Assembly: GCA_913061055.1 (NCBI GenBank)
Contig: CAJXVA010000026.1
Span: 1 to 37,964, forward strand
Length of the DNA: 37,964 bases
Origin: an uncultured Pseudomonadota bacterium
GTDB taxonomy: Bacteria; Myxococcota_A; Polyangia; Nannocystales; Nannocystaceae
Direction: 5' to 3'
The translations under genes were made by a program, and so were the position numbers. The notes beneath the pieces were generated by a model. It searched no databases. It was not told where the DNA came from and saw nothing but the letters and a program-made list of their open reading frames with translations. Within the stretch, counting starts at the first letter, position 1. Every line of letters starts with the position of its first letter. Positions 29,039 to 36,822 of the stretch are shown one piece after another.

Positions 29039-30289
29039 ATGAAGCTCTCGTTGCCGCTCCCTGTGCTCGACCCGCGGCGGCGTTGGGCGGAGGTCATCGA
29101 GCCCATCGTCGCCGTCGAGGCACCGCAGCGCTCGATCGCCCACGGCATCTCTGCGGATCTGCTGGAGCGCTGGTCCGACGCACCGAGCCGAAGGGCACTC
29201 GAGCGAGACCCCTCCTTCTCCCGACACAAGCCCACTGTGCAGCGGGTCCTCGGGGGCTTCGACTGGGACCTGGGGTCAACCGAAGCGCGGCCGGGGGCCA
29301 ACTCCACGCGCGCGGTCCAGTGGAACATCGAGCGTGGCAAGCGGTTCGAAGCGCTGACCCAGGTGTTGCGCGGTGGCGCGTCGCTGGCGAATGCCGATCT
29401 GTATCTGTTGTGTGAGGCGGACTGGGGGATGGGGCGCTCGGGGAACCGACGCGTGCCGCAGGCGGTCGCCGAAGCGTTGGGGATGGGCTACGTGTTTGCC
29501 CCGAGCCACCTGGTCCTTTCTCCGGGCGACCTCGCAGAGCGCGACCACGGAGAAGCGAACACCGACGCGCTTCATGGCGTTGCGTTGCTCACCCGCTATC
29601 CGGTGCGTCGGGTGTGCGGCGTCCCTGTGCCGGAGTATGTCGACAAGTTCGGCGTCACCGAACGGAGGTTGGGTTGGAAGCGGGCTCTGGTCTGCGAGCT
29701 CGAGTTCCCGCAAGGATTGGTGACCGTCGCCGTTGCACATCTCGACCCGTTCTCTCCGCCGCGACACCGGGCCCGGCAGATGCGAATCCTGCTGCGTGCG
29801 ATCGAACGCTTCGGGAACCATCAGGTGTTGCTCGGCGGCGACCTCAACACCAGCACCTACGACTTCGGCAGTGCACCGGGTCTCGCCTTCAATGTTGCGA
29901 GCAAGCTCGCGCGCCTCGGGTTCGACCGAAGCATCGATGCCTACATGATCCCCGAGCAGACCTACGAACGCGGCATGTTCCGAGCCCTGCATGAGGCAGG
30001 ATTTCGCAGCGATGGCTACATCGATCCGTCCAAGGGGACGAGCTACTTCGATCTCAACGACCCCGAGGTCGTGGCCAAGACCCTCGAGTACCTCCCGCGG
30101 TCTGTGTTCGACTGGCTGCAGCGCCGGCTCGAGCCGTGGAACGGTTGCGTGCCGCTGCGGCTGGACTGGTTTGTGGGTCGTGGCCTTTCGCCGCGCGGCG
30201 CAGAGGTCATCGAGCGCCCCACGGCTGATGGCGGGCATGTGGCCGACCACAACCCGATCTGCGTCGAGTTGAGCAGCGCCCGCGTCTGA
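29039..30289 (+). CDS. Endonuclease/exonuclease/phosphatase-family protein
   Basis: 416 residues, no signal peptide. The metal-dependent EEP fold is marked by QWNIERG (94-100), the metal-binding Glu126 in LLCEADWG, HLDPFSPPRHRARQM (234 on), GGDLN (266-270), LDWFVGRG, and the terminal ADHNPI with His404, matching the SDHxP motif. The family includes DNA repair endonucleases (ExoIII/APE), DNase I, sphingomyelinases and inositol phosphatases; the substrate cannot be assigned. A ~90-residue N-terminal part of unknown type precedes the domain, and an insertion (about 300-360, with YERGMFRALHEAGF) separates the last two motifs. It lies 33 bp after rluD with its own candidate promoter. Confidence 0.85.
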   Translation: MKLSLPLPVLDPRRRWAEVIEPIVAVEAPQRSIAHGISADLLERWSDAPSRRALERDPSFSRHKPTVQRVLGGFDWDLGSTEARPGANSTRAVQWNIERGKRFEALTQVLRGGASLANADLYLLCEADWGMGRSGNRRVPQAVAEALGMGYVFAPSHLVLSPGDLAERDHGEANTDALHGVALLTRYPVRRVCGVPVPEYVDKFGVTERRLGWKRALVCELEFPQGLVTVAVAHLDPFSPPRHRARQMRILLRAIERFGNHQVLLGGDLNTSTYDFGSAPGLAFNVASKLARLGFDRSIDAYMIPEQTYERGMFRALHEAGFRSDGYIDPSKGTSYFDLNDPEVVAKTLEYLPRSVFDWLQRRLEPWNGCVPLRLDWFVGRGLSPRGAEVIERPTADGGHVADHNPICVELSSARV

Positions 30290-30363
30290 CGACCTCGAGG
30301 CGCGGGCCCAAAGAGCTGCAACAGGGCGTGGCGAGGGCGTGAGATGTGCTCTAGCCTTGCGGC

Positions 30364-31089
30364 GTGCTTGAACGCAGCGCCAAGCTCTCCGCGATTCCCG
30401 GCCTCAAGCATGGGTTCACCGATCGGCACGGCGGGGCGAGCACGGGCCGGTACGCCTCGCTCAATCTCGGTTTGAAATGGGGGGACGACCCCGAGGTGGT
30501 CGCCGAGAACCTGAGACGGGTCGCGGAAGCCGGCGGGTACCCGCCGCAGACGTTGCGGCGTGTGAACCAGGTCCATCGCGGCGATGTGTTACGCGCGGTC
30601 GCGTTGACCGATTTGTCGGAGGCGGACGGACTGTGGTGCACGCGCGAGGACCGAGTCACCGTGGCGGTGTCGACGGCGGACTGCGTGCCGATTCTCATCG
30701 CGGATGTCTCCGGCACGGTTGCGGCGGCGGTGCACAGCGGCTGGCGCAGTACGGTCGCCGGCATTGCAGGGGCCGCCGTCGATTCGCTCGGTGTTGATCC
30801 GGCCACCCTCGTTGCCGCGATTGGCCCGTGTATCGAGCTGGCGCGGTTCGAGGTTGGACCGGAGGTTGCCGCGCAGTTCGATGCGGCGTTTGTGGACACG
30901 ACCTCGTACGCCAAGCCGCACATCGATCTGGTCGGGGTGGTCCGCAAGCAGCTTCGAGACGCAGGGGTTCCGGCGGAGAACATCGAGCGCGTCGGCGCGT
31001 GCACGCACACCCATGAGGACCGCTACTTCTCGTATCGGCGGGACGGGGCGGGCACCGGTCAGATGATGTCGTTCGTCGGGTTCGCCTGA
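30364..31089 (+). CDS. pgeF: Peptidoglycan editing factor PgeF (YfiH family)
   Basis: 241 residues from GTG 30364. The zinc-binding triad His71/Cys107/His124 is at the same numbering as in E. coli YfiH, in NQVHRGD, STADCVPIL and AAVHSGWRS. AIGPCIELARFEVG and the RYFSYRRDGAGTG ending are also typical. The family was long named multicopper polyphenol oxidase/laccase; PgeF is a cytoplasmic hydrolase that removes wrongly incorporated residues from peptidoglycan precursors, and relatives act as purine nucleoside phosphorylases. The usual Cys-Thr-Tyr-x-Asp near the end reads CTHTHED here. The stop is followed by a terminator shared with the convergent small membrane protein gene. Confidence 0.93.
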   Translation: MLERSAKLSAIPGLKHGFTDRHGGASTGRYASLNLGLKWGDDPEVVAENLRRVAEAGGYPPQTLRRVNQVHRGDVLRAVALTDLSEADGLWCTREDRVTVAVSTADCVPILIADVSGTVAAAVHSGWRSTVAGIAGAAVDSLGVDPATLVAAIGPCIELARFEVGPEVAAQFDAAFVDTTSYAKPHIDLVGVVRKQLRDAGVPAENIERVGACTHTHEDRYFSYRRDGAGTGQMMSFVGFA

Positions 31090-31115
31090 GCAGGCGAGGG
31101 AGCAACCAACGCAAA

Positions 31116-31145
31116 AGCCCCACCGAAAGGATTGTCGGCGGGGCT
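31116..31145. terminator. Terminator between pgeF and the small membrane protein
   Basis: An 11-bp stem with one mismatch (31116-31126 with 31135-31145) and an 8-nt loop. On the minus strand it is followed by TTTTGCG, so it chiefly terminates the gene that ends at 31229. Confidence 0.75.
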
Positions 31146-31228
31146 CGATCGTCGAGCCGGCGAACGTACGAGGGGAGACACGGCGTCTCACCCGAGGCTC
31201 AGCCGGTTCGAATCGACGCAGTGGGCAG

Positions 31229-31474
31229 CTATTCGACGGCGGCGGGCGCTTCGGCTTCGCCGCTGCCCTGCTGCTGGTTCAGGTTCTTGTACTCGCCCGC
31301 GAGTCCCTCGGTCTTGGGCATGATCATGCCCTGGACGGAACCAACCAGAATCCACACGAAGAACAGGCCAAAGCCGCTCATCAGGATGAGCATGCTGATG
31401 CCAGCTGCGGACGTGATCGGGGGCTTGCTAGCTGAGGTTTCCCAGCGGTTGTCGGCGATTTCGGCTGCAGACAT
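31229..31474 (-). CDS. Small single-pass membrane protein, unknown function
   Basis: 81 residues from ATG 31474, which has GGAG about 8 nt upstream; a longer in-frame start at 31558 lacks support. A short polar N-terminus (MSAAEIADNRWETSASKP) leads into one strong hydrophobic helix (SMLILMSGFGLFFVWILVGS). The C-terminal ~35 residues are Gln/Glu/Ala-rich. No cysteines or metal motifs. The topology cannot be decided confidently. Such small proteins are often subunits of membrane complexes, but I do not recognise the family. It lies downstream of a TolC-type gene on the same strand, 190 bp away, with a terminator immediately after it. Confidence 0.7.
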   Translation of the reverse strand: MSAAEIADNRWETSASKPPITSAAGISMLILMSGFGLFFVWILVGSVQGMIMPKTEGLAGEYKNLNQQQGSGEAEAPAAVE

Positions 31475-31581
31475 GTGTGTTCTCCGTCTCCGTAGTCCCG
31501 TTTCCGGGGGCCCTGCTTCCAGGACGTTTTGGGCCGTTCTCAGGCCAGGTGTGGGCACCGCGTAGCGGCCTCATCCACGTT

Positions 31582-31598
31582 GCGTGAAGCTATCACGC
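31582..31598. other. Inverted repeat upstream of the small membrane protein
   Basis: GCGTGA (31582-31587) and TCACGC (31593-31598) are separated by 5 nt. It lies between the TolC-type stop and the small gene start, and could be an operator or a weak 3' hairpin. Confidence 0.3.
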
Positions 31599-31665
31599 GC
31601 CGCGGAACTCCGACAACTGGGACAAGCGAGAAGCGTGCGGGGTTCCCGCGGCCGGGGCGCGAGGC

Positions 31666-33369
31666 TCATTTTTCTGCGGCGAGGCCGTACGCGGGCAGGA
31701 TCTCACCGTTGAGGGCCTGCAGCTGGGCGAGCGCCTTGAGGTAGTTGATCTGGGCGTTGAGGGCGGATGCCGCGGCCCCGTCGATGTCGTCGAGGCGCTC
31801 CAACACGTCGAAGTTGGTCGCGCGGCCGACGTCGAAGCGGGCCTGCTCGGCTTCGAGGTTGTCCTGGGCCAGCTCCAACGAGACCTCCGCCACTTCGATC
31901 GACTTGCCCGCAGTGCGGAGTCCGCTGGCCGCTCGGATGACGCCGGCGGAGATCTGCTGCCGAACCTGCCGAATCTGCTCCTCGTTGCGGCGCATCTGGA
32001 GCTTGGCGGCCTGGTGCTGGGCCTTCGGCGTCCGGTTCTGCACGTCCCACGTGAGGGTGAGGGATCCGTTGACGGTCCAGTCGGCGAGCACCCCGTCTTG
32101 AGCGATGTCATCGCTGAACACGTTGCGGAACGCTTCGCCCCAGCCACCGGTCGCACCGGGGTCGCCGGTCTGCGCGGTGGGCAGCGAGTCGACCGAGCGG
32201 CCTTGCGGGGTGATCGACCCGCGAAAATCGAGCTGCGGCAGCCGGTTGTTGGCCGCGACCATTTCATCGATGCGCAGGCTGGCGCGGGCGAGTTCGAGCT
32301 GCCGCACCTGCGGGTTGGCCTGCAGCGCGTGGTCGATCTCTTCCTTCATGTCGATCTTGCGGGGAACGACGGTGGGGTCGGTCGCCGGCAAGACGCCCAG
32401 AACGTCGCGGTCGGCGAAGTCTTGGCCCAGTAGCGTGCGCAGGCTGAGGCTGGTGTCCAGCAGGGAGTTCTCGGCCGCGAGCACGTCGGCTTCGCGGGTC
32501 GCGATGGCTTGCTCGACAGCTTTGATGTCCACGGGGGACAGTCGCCCGGCGGAGACGAGCGCGCGGGTGCGCTCGAGTTGCCGCTCGACCTGAACGACGC
32601 TGCGCCGCTTGTTGTCGAGGTCGCGGTGGGCGAACAGGACATCCCAGTAGGCACTGATGATGTCGCGGGCGAGGTTCTGCGCCGTGAGCTGTCGCCCCGC
32701 TTGAGCCTGCGTGACGGCGATCTCTGCCTTGTCGCGGTTGGCACGGTTGACCTCGAGTCCGGCCCCGCGCAGCAGGGGGTGGTTGATCGTCAGCGTGGGA
32801 ACGAGGGAGTAGGCTGCGAGGGTCGTCGCGCCCTGACTGGAGTCGAAGAAGTTGACCGGCTGATCGGTGAGGGTCCGATTCACCCCGAGGGTCAGGGACA
32901 CGTCTCCGCCGGTTTCGAGTGCGCGCTGGAAGCCGAAGTCCGCGCCCACGGAGCGTGAACCGAGGGCAAAGGCGAACGACGAACCACGCTGAGGACTCTC
33001 GCTGAACGCGGCGTTGAGGCCGGCGGTCAGGAACACGTCGTACGCGCCGATCGCCGCCAGAATCTGGGTCTCGGCAATCTCGATATCCGTCTGGCCGAGC
33101 ACGAGATCGAGGTTGGTGTTGGCCGCTTCGGTGAGCACGCTGCTGAGTTCGAGCGGCTCGGAGGGGAAGGGCGGCTCGTAGTCATCGCGCAGTCCCACGG
33201 TGGGCGCCTCTCGGACCGGTCCTTCCGGCACCGGCGCGGCGGAGGGGGGCGGAGGCTGCGTGGAGTCCGCAGTCGCCGGAGCGTCGGGATCTCCCGTCTG
33301 GGCGGGGTCATCCGCCGACGTCTCGGGAGCCAGAGCGAGGAACAGCGCGGGAAGCAGGAAAGGGGACAC
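31666..33369 (-). CDS. TolC-family outer-membrane efflux protein
   Basis: 567 residues from GTG 33369, giving the signal-like VSPFLLPALFLALAPETSA; a TTG at 33444 would add 25 Pro-rich residues. A ~50-residue Pro/Ala/Thr linker follows the signal. The two-fold repeated TolC architecture is visible: ANTNLDLVLGQTDIEIAE and ANPQVRQLELARASLRIDE begin the halves, and long coiled-coil helices such as TLVSAGRLSPVDIKAVEQA-like and FDVGRATNFDVLERLDDID follow. TolC trimers form the outer-membrane exit duct of type I secretion and RND efflux systems. No inner-membrane pump or adaptor gene adjoins it here, so the partner must be elsewhere or downstream outside this strand's neighbours. Confidence 0.9.
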   Translation of the reverse strand: MSPFLLPALFLALAPETSADDPAQTGDPDAPATADSTQPPPPSAAPVPEGPVREAPTVGLRDDYEPPFPSEPLELSSVLTEAANTNLDLVLGQTDIEIAETQILAAIGAYDVFLTAGLNAAFSESPQRGSSFAFALGSRSVGADFGFQRALETGGDVSLTLGVNRTLTDQPVNFFDSSQGATTLAAYSLVPTLTINHPLLRGAGLEVNRANRDKAEIAVTQAQAGRQLTAQNLARDIISAYWDVLFAHRDLDNKRRSVVQVERQLERTRALVSAGRLSPVDIKAVEQAIATREADVLAAENSLLDTSLSLRTLLGQDFADRDVLGVLPATDPTVVPRKIDMKEEIDHALQANPQVRQLELARASLRIDEMVAANNRLPQLDFRGSITPQGRSVDSLPTAQTGDPGATGGWGEAFRNVFSDDIAQDGVLADWTVNGSLTLTWDVQNRTPKAQHQAAKLQMRRNEEQIRQVRQQISAGVIRAASGLRTAGKSIEVAEVSLELAQDNLEAEQARFDVGRATNFDVLERLDDIDGAAASALNAQINYLKALAQLQALNGEILPAYGLAAEK

Positions 33370-33509
33370 AGCAGGGGACTCGCGGGTGGGGGGCGACGGC
33401 GGAGCGACCGAAGGGGCGATACCGCCGGGGAACGCCGTGGTCAATGCCCGGGCGCTGAAAACGCCCTCGTGGGCACTTGGACGTCATGGGTCGCTCTAGG
33501 GTTTCGACA

Positions 33510-33533
33510 GAACCAACGTTTTCCGGGCCGGTC
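33510..33533 (+). promoter_or_regulatory. Candidate ECF-type promoter of the sigma operon
   Basis: GAACC (33510-33514), a 16-nt spacer, then GTC (33531-33533), the arrangement typical of ECF sigma promoters. Its position upstream of an ECF gene fits autoregulation, but the match is short. Confidence 0.3.
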
Positions 33534-33548
33534 GGCACGATGTAAGGT

Positions 33549-33574
33549 CCCCCCCCGGCGCACGTTGAGGGGGG
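33549..33574 (+). other. C-run/G-run stem-loop in the sigma operon leader
   Basis: Eight C (33549-33556) and six G (33569-33574) can form a stem around a 12-nt loop. It lies in the 315-bp gap between the TolC-type gene and the ECF gene. Apart from this and the candidate promoter I see nothing in that gap. Confidence 0.45.
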
Positions 33575-33684
33575 CGAAGGAGCTTCCGTCGCCAGTGACG
33601 CCCATTCCTGCGGTCATACCCCAGGGCACACCCGCCCTGACTCGCGCAAACGATGCGCAACGCCGCGAACGCAGTGGGAAATCG

Positions 33685-34308
33685 GTGACGGACCCAAACA
33701 ACGATGAGTCCAAGGACGACGAGCGAGAGCTGGTGGAACGTGCCCAGGCGGGAGACCGGGCCGCGTTCCGCGCTCTGTATCAACGGTTCGCCCCACAGGT
33801 GTACCGGTACGCGATCGTGCCGACCGTGCACGACCGGACCCTCGCCGAGGATCTCCTGGCCGACACCTTCGTGCGGGCCCTCGAGAATCTCCACCGCTTT
33901 AAATGGCAAGGACGGGGGCTGCTGCCGTGGCTCATCCGCATCGCCAAGAACCTGTGCCTCGACCACCTCCGCAAGAGCGGGCGGATGGGAGCGTGGCCGG
34001 TCGGGTTCGAAAACCTCCTTCCGGATCCCGGGGACATCGGCAGTGAAGCCGCCGTCTCCCGCCAGCAGATGGCAGAGGTCATGCGAGGCCGCATCGACGC
34101 GTGCCTCGAGGGCATCAATCCTCGCTATCGCAAGGTCGTGGAGTTTCGGCTCATGCAGCAGATGCCCCGTGAGCAGGCCGCAGCCGAAATGGACGTCTCC
34201 ATCGGAACGCTCGACGTCCTGCTCTTCCGAGCATGCAAAGCGTTCCGCAAGGTTTATGTGCAACGCTTCGGTGAGTCGCCGCAGCAAGACTTCGAGGGGG
34301 CATCATGA
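33685..34308 (+). CDS. ECF-type RNA polymerase sigma factor
   Basis: 207 residues from GTG 33685, which has GGGA (33676-33679) 5 nt upstream; the frame runs back to 33469 but that part looks non-coding. Region 2 (~30-100) contains FRALYQRFAPQVYRYA, AEDLLADTFVRALENL and WLIRIAKNLCLDHLRK. Region 4 (~140-190) contains NPRYRKVVEFRLMQQM and the helix-turn-helix EQAAAEMDVSIGTLDVLLFRA. Regions 1.1 and 3 are absent, as expected. It directs polymerase to a small stress or envelope regulon. The stop overlaps the ATG of the next gene (ATGA), whose single-TM product is the obvious anti-sigma candidate. The ECF subgroup cannot be assigned by eye. Confidence 0.92.
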   Translation: MTDPNNDESKDDERELVERAQAGDRAAFRALYQRFAPQVYRYAIVPTVHDRTLAEDLLADTFVRALENLHRFKWQGRGLLPWLIRIAKNLCLDHLRKSGRMGAWPVGFENLLPDPGDIGSEAAVSRQQMAEVMRGRIDACLEGINPRYRKVVEFRLMQQMPREQAAAEMDVSIGTLDVLLFRACKAFRKVYVQRFGESPQQDFEGAS

Positions 34309-35009
34309 GCGGTCCTGACCGAGACGCATCCCAGGACTCCGAGTCCAATCCAGACCCGGCTTCGAATCCGGTCCGCGAACGTATCGCGCTGGAGCTGGCC
34401 GCACTGGGCGAAGACCCGCTGGACGATTCGCCCGAGGCCGACCTCGCGGTGGAGTTCGCGCTCGCGGATGGTGACCTCCACGCCGACATCGACGTGGCCA
34501 CCCTCCACACGCTCGCCGGTTGGGCCGAGCCCGCCGATGGACAGGCCGACGCGTTGTCCGAGCTCGCCCAGGCCCGGGTCTGGCGCACCATCGAGCTTCG
34601 CGGAAAAGCGGGCGGAAAAGCGGACCGTGCCGGACAGGCCGCGCAGGAGCGGACTACGACGGAAGAGGTCTCGACGTCCCGTTCTGCGCGTCCGGTCTTG
34701 TTTGCAGTTGTTGCGCTGTTCGCGGTCGCGGCTGGGGTTGTCCTGGTCCCGGTCCTCACCGCGGACACGCCTGAGCTCTCTGAGCAATCTCCGGTGGCTC
34801 AGGCGCCGACACCCTCATCCATCACCGCCGAGGAGCTGGACGTGCTCTCGACCCAGGCGCAAGCCGGTCTGGCAGCGCTAGACCGACTCAGCGGGGGACC
34901 CACAGGAACCGCACGGGTCGAAGCGATGGCTTCGGACTATGCTGGACGCCTCGAAGCCTTGGGGGACTCCCCAGGCCGCGGCGCCGGTCCGCAAGGAAGT
35001 CAGGGATGA
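34305..35009 (+). CDS. Putative single-pass anti-sigma factor
   Basis: 234 residues with no recognised domain. Residues 1-128 are polar and acidic with helical segments (NPVRERIALELAALGE, ADALSELAQARVWRTIEL). One transmembrane helix follows (129-151, RPVLFAVVALFAVAAGVVLV), then ~80 residues predicted outside. The His-x3-Cys-x2-Cys zinc motif of ZAS anti-sigmas is absent, so if it binds the sigma factor it does so by another fold. The assignment rests on position (ATGA overlaps on both sides, directly after an ECF gene) and on topology: cytoplasmic N-terminus, one TM, external C-terminus. It could instead be a membrane co-regulator. Confidence 0.65.
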   Translation: MSGPDRDASQDSESNPDPASNPVRERIALELAALGEDPLDDSPEADLAVEFALADGDLHADIDVATLHTLAGWAEPADGQADALSELAQARVWRTIELRGKAGGKADRAGQAAQERTTTEEVSTSRSARPVLFAVVALFAVAAGVVLVPVLTADTPELSEQSPVAQAPTPSSITAEELDVLSTQAQAGLAALDRLSGGPTGTARVEAMASDYAGRLEALGDSPGRGAGPQGSQG

Positions 35010-35596
35010 GCATGAAGTTCGGTCGAATCAAGGTCGCCATGGTGGCGGCGGTCGTCGGGCTGAGTGCGCTCGCCGGTTGTGACGACAGCGCACCGCAGGG
35101 GGAGGTTGCCCTTCACGACGCTGAGGCGGCTGAAGCCCGGCAGGCCCAGCCCGATGCTCGGCTCCAGACCCACGAGATCGTCGCGAGTACGCCGACGGCC
35201 GCGGGCCTGGCCTACATTCAAGCCGTGGCGGCCGCCCATCGTGAGGCCGACGCGCACCAAGGTGCGGACCAGGGCGATGCTCGGATGGCGGCTCTGCAGG
35301 GAGGACTGGACCTCGCCGTCCCCTCCGGCCTGCCCGAGGCGGAGATCTTGCGACTCGAGTTGGCATCGCGCATCGCATCCGAGTGGCTCGAGCGCGGCAA
35401 GGCCGACAAGGCTCGGGCGCTACTGGTACCCATGCTCGACCCTGGGCACTCCGTACCGCTGGACCGCTCCAGTGCAAAAGCATTGGTCTTGCTCGGTGAC
35501 GCGGCGGCGCGAACCGGCGATGATGCGCTGGCTGCTGGCACCTACGCCCGCTCGATTCGGATGATGTCGATTCTGCGACAGGAGATCGAACGATGA
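35006..35596 (+). CDS. Lipoprotein of the ECF operon, helical-repeat-like
   Basis: 196 residues. A basic start and hydrophobic core end in lipobox LAGC (Cys25), followed by DDS, which by the E. coli rule (Asp after Cys) would favour inner-membrane retention; whether that applies here is unknown. The mature part is Ala-rich and helical. The section from ~105 (LPEAEILRLELASRIASEWLERGKADKARALL, then ALVLLGDAAARTGDDALAAGTYARSIR) resembles degenerate TPR pairs. No enzymatic motif. Start and stop both overlap neighbours as ATGA. As part of an ECF operon it could sense or respond to envelope conditions, but that is inference from context. Confidence 0.75.
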   Translation: MSMKFGRIKVAMVAAVVGLSALAGCDDSAPQGEVALHDAEAAEARQAQPDARLQTHEIVASTPTAAGLAYIQAVAAAHREADAHQGADQGDARMAALQGGLDLAVPSGLPEAEILRLELASRIASEWLERGKADKARALLVPMLDPGHSVPLDRSSAKALVLLGDAAARTGDDALAAGTYARSIRMMSILRQEIER

Positions 35597-36087
35597 CCCT
35601 GCCAAGCCTTCCCCGAACCGCAATCGCTGGGATGCTGTGGGTCGTGGTCTCGATCGCGACCGGCTGCGGCCCCACTGCGGGCGGCACCGTCACCCCCACC
35701 TCGCGAGCCCCTGGAACTCGCGAAGGCCCCGAGCCGCTCGGGGATCAAGAGGGCGACAGTGTTCCCGAGTTGGAGAAGCGGCTCCAGCGGTTGTCCGGCG
35801 AACAAGCGGCGCGCATGGACGACGCGATGACCGACACCCAGGCCTGCCACGATCTGTGCAGCCTCTCGGCCAGCATCTGTGAGGTCGAGGTGAAGCTCTG
35901 CGACATCGCGGACCGCCAGCCACAAGAGGGCAGCTACCAGGAGCTGTGCCGCGAGGCCCAGCAGGAGTGCCGGGAAGCCCAGAGCAGCTGTGAGGACTGC
36001 GTCGGTGAACACACCGACAACAGCCCCGAGGCTCCGGTCACCCAGCCGACCGAACCGACCGAGACGACTCCCGCCCCGGGGTCGTAG
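35593..36087 (+). CDS. Cys-rich lipoprotein of the ECF operon
   Basis: 164 residues. The signal peptide ends in ATGC (Cys25), an acceptable lipobox. A Pro/Thr/Glu-rich spacer is followed by a predicted helix and then eight cysteines with spacing C-x3-C-x6-C-x6-C-x15-C-x6-C-x6-C-x2-C, from ACHDLCSLSASIC to SSCEDC. The regular x6 spacing places cysteines on one face of two helices, suggesting a disulfide-stapled helical hairpin or a metal/redox site. A Thr/Pro/Glu tail ends the protein. No family recognised. It is the last gene of the four-gene ATGA-linked operon and is followed by a strong terminator. Confidence 0.75.
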   Translation: MTLPSLPRTAIAGMLWVVVSIATGCGPTAGGTVTPTSRAPGTREGPEPLGDQEGDSVPELEKRLQRLSGEQAARMDDAMTDTQACHDLCSLSASICEVEVKLCDIADRQPQEGSYQELCREAQQECREAQSSCEDCVGEHTDNSPEAPVTQPTEPTETTPAPGS

Positions 36088-36108
36088 CGTCGGGCTTCGG
36101 ACACAACA

Positions 36109-36155
36109 AAGCCCGCCGCGAACCCCCCGCCAGGCTTGGGGGGTTGGGCGGGCTT
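36109..36155. terminator. Bidirectional terminator of the ECF operon
   Basis: Outer stem AAGCCCGCC (36109-36117) with GGCGGGCTT (36147-36155), inner stem AACCCCCC (36121-36128) with GGGGGGTT (36138-36145). It lies between convergent genes. Confidence 0.8.
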
Positions 36156-36179
36156 CGTGTTGTGACGTGCGGGCCTGCG

Positions 36180-36803
36180 TCAGCAGGCGCCGAAGTTGGG
36201 GTCGTCTTGGCAGTCTCGCGCCGGGTCGCCCGGCGGCCTCGCGCCTTCGGTGCAGCTGAGCACGTACTCGTGGTCTCCGCCGTTGCAGCTGAACTTGATC
36301 ACCGTTTCACCGGCCCGAAGCGCCTCGTAGTCCGCCGGAGTCATGATGACCTCGTGGCAGTGGCCGGCCGCTCCGCTCGCGTCGTAGCGAGTCTCGACAC
36401 CGGCGTCGATGTCGGCGAGCGGGATCTCCAGCACGTGGCCGTGGTTGTTCGAGATGGCGGCCGCGACGATGCCTTCGATGCACACGCTCGCTTCGCCCCC
36501 GGTGCTGGACCCGGACGAGCTGCCGCTCCCGCTGCCAGAGCTCGAGCCCGTCTCTGCGCCGCTCGAGCTGCTGCTTCCTTCACCGGAGGTCGTCCCATCC
36601 GTTGGGTCGGTCGTTCCCGAAGTTGTGGTGCCGGGGTCGGTTGTCGTCGTCCCCGGGTCGGTCGACCCGGTCGGATCGGTGGTTGCGTCGGTGTCGGTGT
36701 CGTCTCCGTCCGAGTCGTCGCTGTCGCAACCGACCGCAAACGCGGCCAGTCCACACGAGAGCTGCAGAAGGAAGGTCTTTCGGGTCAGCGTATGGTCAGT
36801 CAT
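36180..36803 (-). CDS. Stalked lipoprotein with His/Cys-rich domain
   Basis: 207 residues from ATG 36803; the frame continues upstream but without coding character. The signal peptide has a TRKTFLLQL start resembling a twin-arginine motif (Arg-Lys) and lipobox AVGC (Cys26). Residues ~27-120 are a Ser/Thr/Asp/Gly-rich stalk ending SSSGSSTGGEASVC. The ~85-residue C-terminal domain has paired histidines and cysteines in NNHGHVLEIPLADI, AGHCHEVIMTPADY, FSCNGGDHEYVLSC and a final Cys, consistent with metal binding and disulfides. I recall bacterial proteins with a similar NHGH...GHxH layout but no established function. Divergent neighbours are a Cys-rich small protein and an efflux channel, so a metal-scavenging role is a reasonable guess. 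Confidence 0.8.
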   Translation of the reverse strand: MTDHTLTRKTFLLQLSCGLAAFAVGCDSDDSDGDDTDTDATTDPTGSTDPGTTTTDPGTTTSGTTDPTDGTTSGEGSSSSSGAETGSSSGSGSGSSSGSSTGGEASVCIEGIVAAAISNNHGHVLEIPLADIDAGVETRYDASGAAGHCHEVIMTPADYEALRAGETVIKFSCNGGDHEYVLSCTEGARPPGDPARDCQDDPNFGAC

Positions 36804-36816
36804 CGTCCCTGGCCGG

Positions 36817-36822
36817 ACGCTA
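36817..36822 (-). promoter_or_regulatory. Extended -10-like element of the His/Cys lipoprotein
   Basis: On the minus strand TGC-TAGCGT (hexamer 36822-36817) ends exactly 13 nt before ATG 36803. No good -35, but the TGn extension could compensate. Confidence 0.4.
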
